Shown here piece after piece: positions 54,228 to 63,635 of a DNA stretch of 64,000 nt. The stretch lies in the NCBI GenBank assembly GCA_963169295.1, contig CAUJDD010000044.1, positions 1 to 64,000 on the forward strand. The letters are read 5' to 3'. The stretch is from UBA4416 sp020846025. GTDB taxonomy: Bacteria > Bacteroidota > Bacteroidia > B-17B0 > Aurantibacillaceae. Below the pieces are notes generated by a model that ran no database searches, was not told the DNA's origin, and saw nothing but the letters and a program-made list of their open reading frames with translations. Numbering within the stretch: the stretch's first letter is position 1; every line of letters starts with the position of its first letter. Made by a program: the position numbers and the translations under genes.

Positions 54228-54698
54228 ATGTTACTAGAAATTGGAAAACCAGCCCCAGATTTTAAATTGTTTAATACCGATAAAAAAGAAATTTCATTAT
54301 CAGACTATAAAGGTAAAAACTTAGTTGTATTATTTTTTCCTTTGGCTTTTACTGGTGTTTGTACAGATGAATTATGTTACATACGCGATAATTATAATAC
54401 CTACTCCACCTTAAATGCTGAAGTTGTTGCCATCTCTATAGATTCATTATTTAGTTTAGGTGCTTATAAAAAGGAACAAGGCTATCATTTTGATTTATTA
54501 TCTGATTTTAATAAAACCGTTTCAAAGGCATACCAATCATTGTATGAGAATTTTGGTTTTGGAATGCGTGGTGTAACCAAGCGCTCCGCATTTGTAATTG
54601 ACAAAAATGGTATATTGCAGTATTCTGAAATCCTTGAAGATGCAGGTAAATTGCCCAATTTTGAAGCTATAAAGGCTTGTTTAGTAAAACTGGCATAA
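54228..54698 (+). CDS. Peroxiredoxin of the AhpE/BCP-like type
   Basis: A 156-residue peroxiredoxin. The peroxidatic cysteine is C45 in FTGVCTDELC and a second cysteine, C50, sits five residues later, the same spacing as Cys45/Cys50 in E. coli Bcp. The protein starts GKPAPDFKLFNTDKK and ends with a conserved C-terminal helix. The pair with the divergent 2-Cys enzyme suggests a joint peroxide defence. No strong Shine-Dalgarno. Confidence 0.9.
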   Translation: MLLEIGKPAPDFKLFNTDKKEISLSDYKGKNLVVLFFPLAFTGVCTDELCYIRDNYNTYSTLNAEVVAISIDSLFSLGAYKKEQGYHFDLLSDFNKTVSKAYQSLYENFGFGMRGVTKRSAFVIDKNGILQYSEILEDAGKLPNFEAIKACLVKLA

Positions 54699-54719
54699 AT
54701 TGTTTACTAAAAAACGGTC

Positions 54720-54749
54720 GGTAGTTAGTCTTTGCAAAGACTAACTACC
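54720..54749 (-). terminator. 30-base perfect palindrome, likely terminator
   Basis: GGTAGTTAGTCTTTG is followed directly by its exact reverse complement. On the minus strand a T6 run follows five bases after the stem, so it fits a terminator for the operon ending at 54801. On the + strand no T-run follows. It also serves as the barrier between convergent genes. Confidence 0.65.
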
Positions 54750-54800
54750 ACAATAACCATATATCTTTTAAGCTTGGCTTCATAGTACGTTTTTCTATTA

Positions 54801-57017
54801 TTAAAATTTAGTAATTAAAAATTCGGTTCTTCTGTTTGCTTGGTGTTCTTCTTCTGTACAAGTGGACACCACCTTTCCTTCACAGGCACAACCATTAATT
54901 AGTTTGCTTTCTCCGTAACCCTTACCTACTATGCGATTCTTGGCAATACCCTTTGAAACAATATAAGCTGCAGATGATTTTGCACGTTTATCGGATAACG
55001 ATAAGTTGTAAGCCTTGCTCGAACGACAATCGGTATGCGAACCCAATTCAATGGTCATGGTTGGATTTTCTTGCATCACTTTAACTATTTTATCTAGCTC
55101 TTTTGCTGCATCAGGTCTAATATTCCATTTATTCAAATCAAAATAAATTGGTTCAATTTTTATAACCTTAGCTATATCGGCTCCAATTTCCATTTTCTGT
55201 AGCTTTTCACTTAGTTCAATCACCGTGTTAATGTCTAATTTAATTTCATAATCTTTTTCAACTTTTATGTAACCTGGTTTTTCATATACAATGCTAAATT
55301 TTAATACATCGCCTGGTTTTTTATTTCTAATAATATCTGTAAATGTTCCGTTAGCATCTGTTAAATAGGTCTTGGTGGTTTGTGTGTGTTTATCTATAAA
55401 TGTAGTTTTAACACCCTCAATAGCTTGACCGGTTTTAATATCTGTTACTACATCAATAAGTTTATATTTTGGAAACAAGCCTATGTTCTTTTTATTTTCT
55501 CCTACTTCTAATTTGCCTACAGGAATTAAGCGATCATAGTATTTTACTCGTTCTTTTGCGCCTACAAAATATTGTTTAGATGGGTCATTAATTGTAAATA
55601 GATATTCTGCTTTATCATTAGTTTTTAAAGAGTCTATTACTAATTTGTTATGATCTAATAAATATACCCAAGCTCCCGGGATTTTTTCCTTATCACTTTC
55701 GTCAAATACAATACCACTTAAAGTAACACCCATTAAAGGTTCTTTTGAGCGAAAGAAATAAATATCATCTTTGCCTTTTCCTCCAAAGCGATTACTAGAA
55801 AAATAACCGGTTTTTAAATCACTATTGAGTGCAAAACCAAAATCATCAAAATTAGAGTTAATTGGAAAGCCTAAATTTTGTGGTTCAAAATATGCATCCA
55901 TAGATGGCACTGTAAAGTATAAATCTAGTCCTCCTAAACCCGCTCTCCCATCGGTAGAGAAAAATAAGGTGCCATCTTCATGAACATACGGAAACATTTC
56001 TCTTCCTTCGGTATTAATGGCTTGGCCTAAGTTTTCAGGTTTTTCCCATTGTCCGTTCTTAAATTCAGAAACATATAAATCCGTTTGTCCATATCCTCCA
56101 GGCATATCAGATACAAAATACATACGTTTACCATCTTTGGTTACAGTAGCATGACCAACTGAGTAATCATTTGAATTATAAGGAAAATTCTCAGGTGCAG
56201 AGAGTTTGCCTGTAGAGTCTTTTTTATAAATATAAAGTTTAAGATTTATCACACTTACTAAAACACCTTTTACTTTTTTTGTTACCACATTGCTTTTTGT
56301 CATGTAAACAGTTTTTTCATCGGCTGATAATGAAGCTGGGCCATCATGGTAAAGCCCTGAAATAGCTTTAGGCATTGAAATAGCCGGTTCAAATTTTAAA
56401 GAATCCTTTTTAATGGATGTGTACATATCAATAAAATAAGTATCATCCCAAGCAAAGGTTTTGTTACGCGCCGAAGCATTTCGTCTGTTTGAAGCAAACA
56501 ACACAGCATTGTTTTTATTAAAAAACACGGGAGAGAACTCAGAGTTTTGGGTATTAAGTTTTTCTACATTCATCACTTGATAAGACGATGAATCTTCTTT
56601 TAATGTTTTAAGGTAATTTCTGTTCTTAGCGTGATTCTTACTAATTAAATTATCTTTTCGTTTTTGTTCGAGTTGTTTTAATACCTCTTCTACAGCTGTG
56701 TATTTTTGATTGTATTTTAAGCATTGTAAATAATTAATCAAATCTGCTTCGGTTGTTGTGCCGTTAAATTTGTCTATTAAATTTTTATAAGCAGATTCTG
56801 CATTTACAAAATCATAAATCTTAAAATAACACACCGCTAACCTTCTAAGATTTTCTTCTGTTGGTTGATCGGATTTTGTTAGGTTCTTATAATAATCAGC
56901 GGCCGTTAAATAAGATAATTCGTTATATAATTGATCGGCTTTTTTTTGTAGTAACGATTGTGCTTGTGTAGTGAATGCGAGCACAAAGAAGAAAGTAATA
57001 AGTGTAATTTTTTTCAT
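54801..57017 (-). CDS. OmpA/PD40 family protein with TPR, T9SS partner
   Basis: A 738-residue exported protein (signal peptide 1-19). Order of parts: tetratricopeptide-like helices (about 20-150), a PD40 beta-propeller (about 165-420, with FASNRR, YFVSDMPGGYGQTDLY, FFSTDGRAGLGGLDLYF and YFSSNRFGGKGKDDIYFF), a carboxypeptidase-regulatory-like beta domain (about 430-510), and a C-terminal OmpA-like peptidoglycan-binding domain (about 625-738, with GSHTDCRSSKAYN and GKGYGESK). It resembles the PorE-like family that anchors the T9SS to peptidoglycan. It follows the PorP/SprF gene by 44 bases. Confidence 0.88.
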   Translation of the reverse strand: MKKITLITFFFVLAFTTQAQSLLQKKADQLYNELSYLTAADYYKNLTKSDQPTEENLRRLAVCYFKIYDFVNAESAYKNLIDKFNGTTTEADLINYLQCLKYNQKYTAVEEVLKQLEQKRKDNLISKNHAKNRNYLKTLKEDSSSYQVMNVEKLNTQNSEFSPVFFNKNNAVLFASNRRNASARNKTFAWDDTYFIDMYTSIKKDSLKFEPAISMPKAISGLYHDGPASLSADEKTVYMTKSNVVTKKVKGVLVSVINLKLYIYKKDSTGKLSAPENFPYNSNDYSVGHATVTKDGKRMYFVSDMPGGYGQTDLYVSEFKNGQWEKPENLGQAINTEGREMFPYVHEDGTLFFSTDGRAGLGGLDLYFTVPSMDAYFEPQNLGFPINSNFDDFGFALNSDLKTGYFSSNRFGGKGKDDIYFFRSKEPLMGVTLSGIVFDESDKEKIPGAWVYLLDHNKLVIDSLKTNDKAEYLFTINDPSKQYFVGAKERVKYYDRLIPVGKLEVGENKKNIGLFPKYKLIDVVTDIKTGQAIEGVKTTFIDKHTQTTKTYLTDANGTFTDIIRNKKPGDVLKFSIVYEKPGYIKVEKDYEIKLDINTVIELSEKLQKMEIGADIAKVIKIEPIYFDLNKWNIRPDAAKELDKIVKVMQENPTMTIELGSHTDCRSSKAYNLSLSDKRAKSSAAYIVSKGIAKNRIVGKGYGESKLINGCACEGKVVSTCTEEEHQANRRTEFLITKF

Positions 57018-57061
57018 ATAATTCTTTATTGTAACATAATGCTAAAGAGTGAACCTGTTTT

Positions 57062-57982
57062 CTAGAAATATCGAGGCGATTTAAATCCTTTCGATTTACT
57101 TCTTAAATCATATCCTATCATAATTTCATGTGAGCCTACACTAAATTTTTGTAACGAAGTAAGCTGATAGTCGTAGGCGTAACCTATTCTTAAATTTTGA
57201 GTTACATTGTACATTACATTTAAACCCGCAGCAGCTTTATGTCGGTACATAGCACCCAACCACCATTTTTCGTAGAATAAAAATGATAAATTACCTTCGA
57301 TAGAAAGAGGAGCATTGTTTACGTATTTAACCATAAAAGAAGGGCGCATATTAATAGCTGGATTTAACTTTACCACAATGCCTCCAAAAAAGTAATAATG
57401 ATTTTCTTGAAGTGCTTTTTGATCGTAAGCTAAATCTAATTTGTTTTTTAATAAACGAGGTGTAGCAATTCCTAAATAATGGCGTTTGCCATAATAATAA
57501 ATACCCGCGCCTACGTTAAAAAGATTTTTGCGATACTTAAAACCATCTAAATACAATTCATCGGTATTGTCATTAATACGTAGATTCGTAAAATCTTGGC
57601 GAAAGAAATCCATTCCTAATTTAGCTCCAAAAGCTAAACGGCTATTGTTTTTATTTAATCTTACACTATACGATAAATCGGCGTAAACTCCTGTATTCTT
57701 TGTAACACCTAATTGATCATTTAATACAGTAAGACCCACACCAATATTCTCAATTTTTAAAGGAGAGTGTACTGATAACACTTGTGTTTTTGGTGCCCCT
57801 TTTAAATTAGTCCATTGGTCGCGCACAGTTCCTGTTACGCTTAAAGCCTCTTGACTACCAGCATAAGCTGGATTTACCAAAACAGGATTAAAAAAATACA
57901 TGCTATGTTGTGTTTCTTGCTGAGCTTTTAATACGCCCACAAAAACTATAATAGCGAAACTTAAGATGTGTTTTATATTCAT
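57062..57982 (-). CDS. PorP/SprF family T9SS outer-membrane protein
   Basis: A 306-residue outer-membrane barrel with a signal peptide (1-20). The conserved start FFNPVLVNPAYAGSQEALSVTG and the ends RIGYAYDYQLTSLQKFSVGSHEIMIGYDL identify the PorP/SprF family. SprF-type proteins are needed to secrete or anchor a partner large cargo, here most likely the giant protein encoded 30 bases upstream. Function is supported by the conserved gene pairing in Flavobacteria. Confidence 0.92.
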   Translation of the reverse strand: MNIKHILSFAIIVFVGVLKAQQETQHSMYFFNPVLVNPAYAGSQEALSVTGTVRDQWTNLKGAPKTQVLSVHSPLKIENIGVGLTVLNDQLGVTKNTGVYADLSYSVRLNKNNSRLAFGAKLGMDFFRQDFTNLRINDNTDELYLDGFKYRKNLFNVGAGIYYYGKRHYLGIATPRLLKNKLDLAYDQKALQENHYYFFGGIVVKLNPAINMRPSFMVKYVNNAPLSIEGNLSFLFYEKWWLGAMYRHKAAAGLNVMYNVTQNLRIGYAYDYQLTSLQKFSVGSHEIMIGYDLRSKSKGFKSPRYF

Positions 57983-58012
57983 TTTTAGAATTATTTTAGG
58001 TTAACCAATTTA

Positions 58013-61000
58013 TTAATACTGTAGGATTAAATAGCCATTATATGTTTCTGTTTTATCATCACCATACTCCAAAATCACATAATATGTTCCGGCAGGTAAT
58101 TTATTTTTACCTACCTGATCGCCTGTATTTGCAAACCCATCAAACTCATTCAAATAACCATCTTTTTGGTAAACTAAATTACCCCAACGATTAAAGATTT
58201 TAAGTTTATTATTTGGATAATTCTCGATGTTCTTAATTACAAAACCATCATTTTTACCATCTCCATTAGGTGTAAATATTTCTGGAATATAAGTTTCGCA
58301 AGGCATCATATCTATAAGACCTACTGTGCTATTAGCACATCCATTAGCATCTACAACGCTTGCTGTATATGTTCCAATATTAGAAGAAGATAATGCATTG
58401 ATATTATAGGTAGTTCCAGTTCCTACAGCCGTACTATTATATGCCCAAGTATAAATATTACCACTTGTTGGATTAGCAATTTCTAATCCAGCTGATGCGT
58501 TTTCGCAAGCCGATACGGTATAATTTACTAGAGCAATAGTTGGTAATGCTGATATTGTTAGTGTATTACTAGCTGTATTTGTACAAGTTCCTAACGAAGC
58601 TATCACACTTACGGTGTAAGTGCCTGTAGTTCCCGAAACACTTGAAGGAATGATTAATGGATTTGTATTGGTAAAGTTCTGACCATTAATCTCCCAGTCA
58701 TACGTAATGCCACTTTGAGGGGTATTAACACTGATGCTACCATTTGCATTTTGACAAATAGATAAATCGCTTAAATCAAAATTCGCATTTGGCGCGTCTA
58801 TAATTTCCACAGTAGTACTAGCAACCGGAGATACACATCCATTAGCATCAGTTGCAGTTACCACATAAGTATAAGTTCCAGTGCTAAGACCTGAAGCTGG
58901 GAAGCTAGGATTAGATGTGTTTTGATTTAAAGAAGTAATACCATTTCCAAGTGTCCAAGTATAACTTGTGATAGAAGTGGTTCCAGATGTAGTAGCATTT
59001 AAAGTAACTGTTTCTGTAATACAAGTAATACTTGGATTAGAAGACGCTGTTATAGTTGGCAAATCATTTACCGTAACATTAGCCACTACAATTGTTGATG
59101 TACATCCTGTTAAAGTATTTGTACCTGTTACACTATAACTAGTACTAGAAGTAGGGTTTACACTAATAGTGTTTGTAGTTTCACCTGTTGGTGTCCAATT
59201 ATATACATCAGCATTATTTGAAGTTAATGTTACAGGCGAACCAGCACAAGTTGTCGCGTCCGACACAGTAACTAGAGGGAGAGGGTTAACGTCCACAGTA
59301 ATAGTAGTGGTATTACTTGTACAATTTTGCGTTTCGCCTGTAACAGTATAAGTAGTTTGAACAGTAGGAGATACAACTACCGTATTAGTTGTAGTTTGAT
59401 TTGGAGCACTTACAGTATAATTAGTAGCACCTGTAAGAGTAAATGTAGTACTAGCTCCATCGCAAATAGCTAAACTACTAGCGTTAATATTTACAGTAGG
59501 ACTAGGTGTTACAGAAACGGTAATGTTCGCTATTCCACTACAACCAGTTGTAGTATTTGTACCTATTACACTATAAGTTGTATTTGAAGTAGGTGATACA
59601 GTTATAGTTCCTACTGTTTGTGATGTACTCCAAGTATAAGTATCGGCACCTGATACGGTTAAAGTACTCACACTGCCTTCACAAATTACCGTATTATCTG
59701 CAACTGCTGTAATTGTAGGTGTATTAGCATCTGCAGTTAATGTCATTGTAGCAGTAGCTGATGTACAACCAGATACTGTATTTGTTACTTGAACAGTAAA
59801 CACACCCGATCCACCAGCAATTGGATTATTAATATTTGGATTAGATAACGAGCCTGTTGCAGGAACCGTCCAGCTGTATGTGGCATTTGTACCCGCATTA
59901 CTAGATGCATTGATTGCAACCGTTGGGTTAGCACATGTTGTAGTTAAACTAGCAGGACTTAAAGTTAAAGTAGGAGCAATTGTATTAGATGCAACGCTTA
60001 CCGTTGCGTTACCTACACAACCATTCGTTGAATTTGTAATTGTTACCGTATATACCCCTCCGTTATCTACAGTAGGAGTGCTTGTTGTGTTATTTTGAAT
60101 AGTACCAGGGCCAGACCATGAGTAACCATAAGTAGTACCTGAAGGAGTTGCAGATAAATTTAAAGTTTGTGTACTACAAGTTATACTTCCTGAAGAACTA
60201 GCAGATGCTACAACTGGCGTTGTATTTGAAGGAACAACGGTTGTAATAGTAGCTGAACATCCGGTTAATGTATTGGTTACAACACATTGATAAGTTCCAC
60301 CAACACTTACAGTACCTGTTGAACTTGTAGCGCCAGTAACCGTACCTGGCCCCGACCAAGCATAAGTAACAGGTGTAGCAGTTGTAGTTGCAGCCACTTG
60401 TGCGGTAGTATTTGTACAAGTTATGGTTCCTGTACTAGAGGCTGTTACAGCAGGAACTCCCGTACTAGGAACTACCTCTACTGTTTTTGATGTAACACAT
60501 CCATTAATAGGATCTGTAACAGTTAATGTATAAATACCTGGAGAACAAGCAGAAGCAGTAAATGAATTAGCTCCTGCACACACGCCTCCAGTCCATACAG
60601 GAGTTACTGTAGATGGAGATGCAGAACCAGTAATTGATACTGTAGGAGTAGAACAAGTAATTGTTTGAGTATTTGATACTGTTAATGTAGGTGTTGTGGT
60701 ATTTTGTGAAATAGCTACAGTTCCAGTTGTAAAACAACCGTTAGAAGTGTTGGTTACTGTGTAAGCATAAACCCCTGCTTGATTTGCCGAAATAGTAGAA
60801 GTATTAGTAGCTGATATAATTCCTGGTCCGTTCCAAGCATAAGTAACCGGAGATGCTAATGTGTTTGCAGAAGCTGTTACAACTGCTGCTGTACAACTTA
60901 TTATGCCACTTACTGATGGGGTAACTAATGGTGTTGTGGTATTTTGTATAACGCTTACAACAGAAGCTGTATAACAACTATTAACGGTGTTAGTAATAAC

Positions 61001-63514
61001 TAAAGTGTAAGTTCCACCAACATTTACCGTGGTAGCAGAATTTGTTGGCGTGCTTCCTGCAGGATTCCCTATGCCTGGACCTATCCAACTATAACTTACA
61101 GGACTAGATGATGTTGTACTACTTAGTACCGCATTAGTTGAAATACAATTAATAGTTTGAGTACTATTAACTGTTAATGTAGGTGCAGTTGTGTTTTGAA
61201 CAACAGATTGAACAGCAGAACTTGTACATCCATTAGCTGGATTTGTAACAGTAAGAGTATATGTGCCAGGAGAATTTACAACTGTTGTAGCTGTTGTTGG
61301 AGAACTCCCGCCCGGATTCCATGAAAAAGTAGCACCTGGTGTACTTGAACTTCCTTGCAAAGTAGCTGAAGGTACAGCACAATTAATAGTAACGTCAGGA
61401 TTGATACTTACTTGTGGAGGCGTTAAATTAGCTGTAACAGTTACTACTGCTGTATTAGTACATCCATTTACAGTACTTGTTGTTGTTAATGTATATGTTC
61501 CTGTATTGGTTATTGTAACCGCAGCTAAATTAGGGTTACTAGATATACCAGCTCCAGTCCAAGTATAAGTTACTCCACTTAATGGACCCCCTTGCAAAGT
61601 GCCGGAAGTAGTTGTACAAGTAATAATAGTAGTTAAAGAAGCTGTTGTTGCTGGAGGAGTTGTGTTTTGAGATATTACTTGTGCCCCTGTAGTTATACAG
61701 CCATTAGCAGGATTTGTTACTGTATAATTATAAGTGCCAGGTTGATTGATTGAGATTGTACTAACCGTATTTGAACCTACAATTCCAGGACCCGACCAAT
61801 TATAGGTAACTGGTGATGTAACTGTAGTAGCACTCGCAGTTGTGGTTAATATATTACAGTTCAAATTACCACCATTAGACGAGCCAACCACAGGCGCATT
61901 TGTACTAGAAGGAATATTAATATTCCCTGTTGTTACACATCCATTTGAGGTATTTGTTATTGTATAATTAAATGTTCCTCCTTGATTAACTGTAATTGTT
62001 GGAGTTCCACCACCACTAACGATACCTGAACCACTCCAATTATAACTTACTGGGGTAACTGTAGTACTTGCTATTACTTGTGCGGAAGTTGTATTACAAT
62101 TAATGGAATTTGTTGAAGCAACCGAGGCAGTAACCACAGAGGTGTTTTGAGTTACGGCAACAGTTCCTGTTGATTTACAACCATTACTGGTATTTGTTAC
62201 TGTATAACTATATGTACCAGGTTGATTAACATTGGCTGTAGCACTTCCACTGCCAGACACAACACCAGGGCCTGTCCAAGTATAACTAACCGGACTCGCT
62301 GGTGTAGATGCTGTTACTGTTGTTGTTAAAACACTACACGATAAACTACCAGCATTTGATGAAATATCAGGGTAAGCAATATTTGAAGTAACATTTATTG
62401 AACCCGTTGTTACACATCCCCCTCCTGCAGAAGCAGAATAAGAATAAGCCCCTCCAACATTTACATTTATAGTTCCTGTACCTTGACCAGACACAATCCC
62501 TGGACCAGACCAGGTAAATGTTGTTGCTCCATTAGTATATGTAATAGCAGCTTGCGCCGTTGAAAAATTACAATTAATAGTTGTTGAAGTAACTGAAGTA
62601 ATACCCGGAGAACTTGGAATATTATAGAATATGCGCACAGCACCATTAGCTCCAACTCCACCCGCTCTAGATAAAACATTATATCCTTCCTTATGAACTA
62701 ATGCACCCCCAGCACCTCCTCCAAATGTATTACCGTTAAAAGCTGGAGGATTAAAGTTTGAAGGAATGTTATTCATTCTACCATCTCCTCCATTTCCACC
62801 AGGTGCCTGTCCTATTCCTCCAGGAGGATTCACAATCCCTACCATATTCCCTGGTGTGCCATTCCCTCCGTTACCTCCCGGTCCAGCAGCCCCACCACCA
62901 GCTCCACTTTTATCAGTGCTTACGAATAATATATAGCCAGCAGCTCCATTTCCTCCATTAAAATTAACAGAACCTCCGGATCCAACACCTCCGGTCCCAC
63001 CTAGTCCAGTAGCATTCATGTCGGGAGGATTATTATTGTTATATGCGCTGGAACCTAATCCACCAGTACCACCAGTAGCTTGAACATTATATGAATAACC
63101 ACTAAAAGAACTAGTTCCTCCTGTTCCACCTGGACCTGCCGGTGTTGAAATTCCACCACTCCATGTGCCAGAACCACTTATCCCAGCTGTTCCACCTGCT
63201 CCTACTACAATAGAATATACCTGTCCAGGAGTTACAGTTAATACTGCTGATGAATATCCACCGCCACCACCGCCACCAGCACCAGAACAAGCCTCTCCGT
63301 CACTTGAATTTCTAACAATAGCAATGGCTCCTCCTCCTCCACCACCAGCACCAAAAGTTTGAACAGTGATGCTAGTTACGCATGAAGGAACAGTCCACGA
63401 TGTCGCTCCAGGGACGCTGTATGTTAATAAAGTTTGTGAATGAGACGGTTTAACTAATAAAACTAAATAAGTTAGTAGAATGATAAAAAAACAATTTTTT
63501 AAAAATGTGTTCAT
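58013..63514 (-). CDS. Giant T9SS type B cargo: glycine-rich domain and about 18 Ig-like repeats
   Basis: A surface protein of about 1833 residues. The start at 63514 is chosen because it gives a normal signal peptide (MNTFLKN to PSHSQ); an upstream ATG at 63559 would add 15 residues. The N-terminal part (about 55-300) is Gly-rich. Then come about 12 tandem Ig-like units of 75-85 residues, each with a Cys near a TINC-like start and one in NGC, followed by about six more varied Ig-like units. The last 100 residues (from CETYIPEIFTPNGDGKNDGF) are a type B sorting domain. It is likely an adhesin. Base composition is less AT-rich than elsewhere because of Gly, Thr and Ala. The first gene of the three-gene unit. 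Confidence 0.9.
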   Translation of the reverse strand: MNTFLKNCFFIILLTYLVLLVKPSHSQTLLTYSVPGATSWTVPSCVTSITVQTFGAGGGGGGAIAIVRNSSDGEACSGAGGGGGGGYSSAVLTVTPGQVYSIVVGAGGTAGISGSGTWSGGISTPAGPGGTGGTSSFSGYSYNVQATGGTGGLGSSAYNNNNPPDMNATGLGGTGGVGSGGSVNFNGGNGAAGYILFVSTDKSGAGGGAAGPGGNGGNGTPGNMVGIVNPPGGIGQAPGGNGGDGRMNNIPSNFNPPAFNGNTFGGGAGGALVHKEGYNVLSRAGGVGANGAVRIFYNIPSSPGITSVTSTTINCNFSTAQAAITYTNGATTFTWSGPGIVSGQGTGTINVNVGGAYSYSASAGGGCVTTGSINVTSNIAYPDISSNAGSLSCSVLTTTVTASTPASPVSYTWTGPGVVSGSGSATANVNQPGTYSYTVTNTSNGCKSTGTVAVTQNTSVVTASVASTNSINCNTTSAQVIASTTVTPVSYNWSGSGIVSGGGTPTITVNQGGTFNYTITNTSNGCVTTGNINIPSSTNAPVVGSSNGGNLNCNILTTTASATTVTSPVTYNWSGPGIVGSNTVSTISINQPGTYNYTVTNPANGCITTGAQVISQNTTPPATTASLTTIITCTTTSGTLQGGPLSGVTYTWTGAGISSNPNLAAVTITNTGTYTLTTTSTVNGCTNTAVVTVTANLTPPQVSINPDVTINCAVPSATLQGSSSTPGATFSWNPGGSSPTTATTVVNSPGTYTLTVTNPANGCTSSAVQSVVQNTTAPTLTVNSTQTINCISTNAVLSSTTSSSPVSYSWIGPGIGNPAGSTPTNSATTVNVGGTYTLVITNTVNSCYTASVVSVIQNTTTPLVTPSVSGIISCTAAVVTASANTLASPVTYAWNGPGIISATNTSTISANQAGVYAYTVTNTSNGCFTTGTVAISQNTTTPTLTVSNTQTITCSTPTVSITGSASPSTVTPVWTGGVCAGANSFTASACSPGIYTLTVTDPINGCVTSKTVEVVPSTGVPAVTASSTGTITCTNTTAQVAATTTATPVTYAWSGPGTVTGATSSTGTVSVGGTYQCVVTNTLTGCSATITTVVPSNTTPVVASASSSGSITCSTQTLNLSATPSGTTYGYSWSGPGTIQNNTTSTPTVDNGGVYTVTITNSTNGCVGNATVSVASNTIAPTLTLSPASLTTTCANPTVAINASSNAGTNATYSWTVPATGSLSNPNINNPIAGGSGVFTVQVTNTVSGCTSATATMTLTADANTPTITAVADNTVICEGSVSTLTVSGADTYTWSTSQTVGTITVSPTSNTTYSVIGTNTTTGCSGIANITVSVTPSPTVNINASSLAICDGASTTFTLTGATNYTVSAPNQTTTNTVVVSPTVQTTYTVTGETQNCTSNTTTITVDVNPLPLVTVSDATTCAGSPVTLTSNNADVYNWTPTGETTNTISVNPTSSTSYSVTGTNTLTGCTSTIVVANVTVNDLPTITASSNPSITCITETVTLNATTSGTTSITSYTWTLGNGITSLNQNTSNPSFPASGLSTGTYTYVVTATDANGCVSPVASTTVEIIDAPNANFDLSDLSICQNANGSISVNTPQSGITYDWEINGQNFTNTNPLIIPSSVSGTTGTYTVSVIASLGTCTNTASNTLTISALPTIALVNYTVSACENASAGLEIANPTSGNIYTWAYNSTAVGTGTTYNINALSSSNIGTYTASVVDANGCANSTVGLIDMMPCETYIPEIFTPNGDGKNDGFVIKNIENYPNNKLKIFNRWGNLVYQKDGYLNEFDGFANTGDQVGKNKLPAGTYYVILEYGDDKTETYNGYLILQY

Positions 63515-63617
63515 GTTTAATAGAATTTTATAAAGTAAAATTAGAAAGACTAAAAACAACGATGTAGAGTGCTACCCCCCTATTTATATAATTGAGTATT
63601 TTATAGAACTTTTTGAT

Positions 63618-63625
63618 TAAATTTG
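63618..63625 (+). promoter_or_regulatory. -7-like box for the last gene
   Basis: TAAATTTG is a perfect TAnnTTTG, 11 bases before the ATG at 63636. No good -33 is seen. Confidence 0.35.
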
Positions 63626-63635
63626 GTACAAGTTC

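Noticed and set aside
59169..63362. Several plus and minus frames inside the giant cargo gene
   Set aside because: They follow from the repetitive Thr/Gly/Ser codons of the real gene and show Val/Pro-rich low-complexity translations.
63515..63559. Upstream ATG at 63559 as the start of the giant cargo
   Set aside because: It would place 15 extra hydrophobic residues before an already complete signal peptide; the ATG at 63514 gives a normal one.
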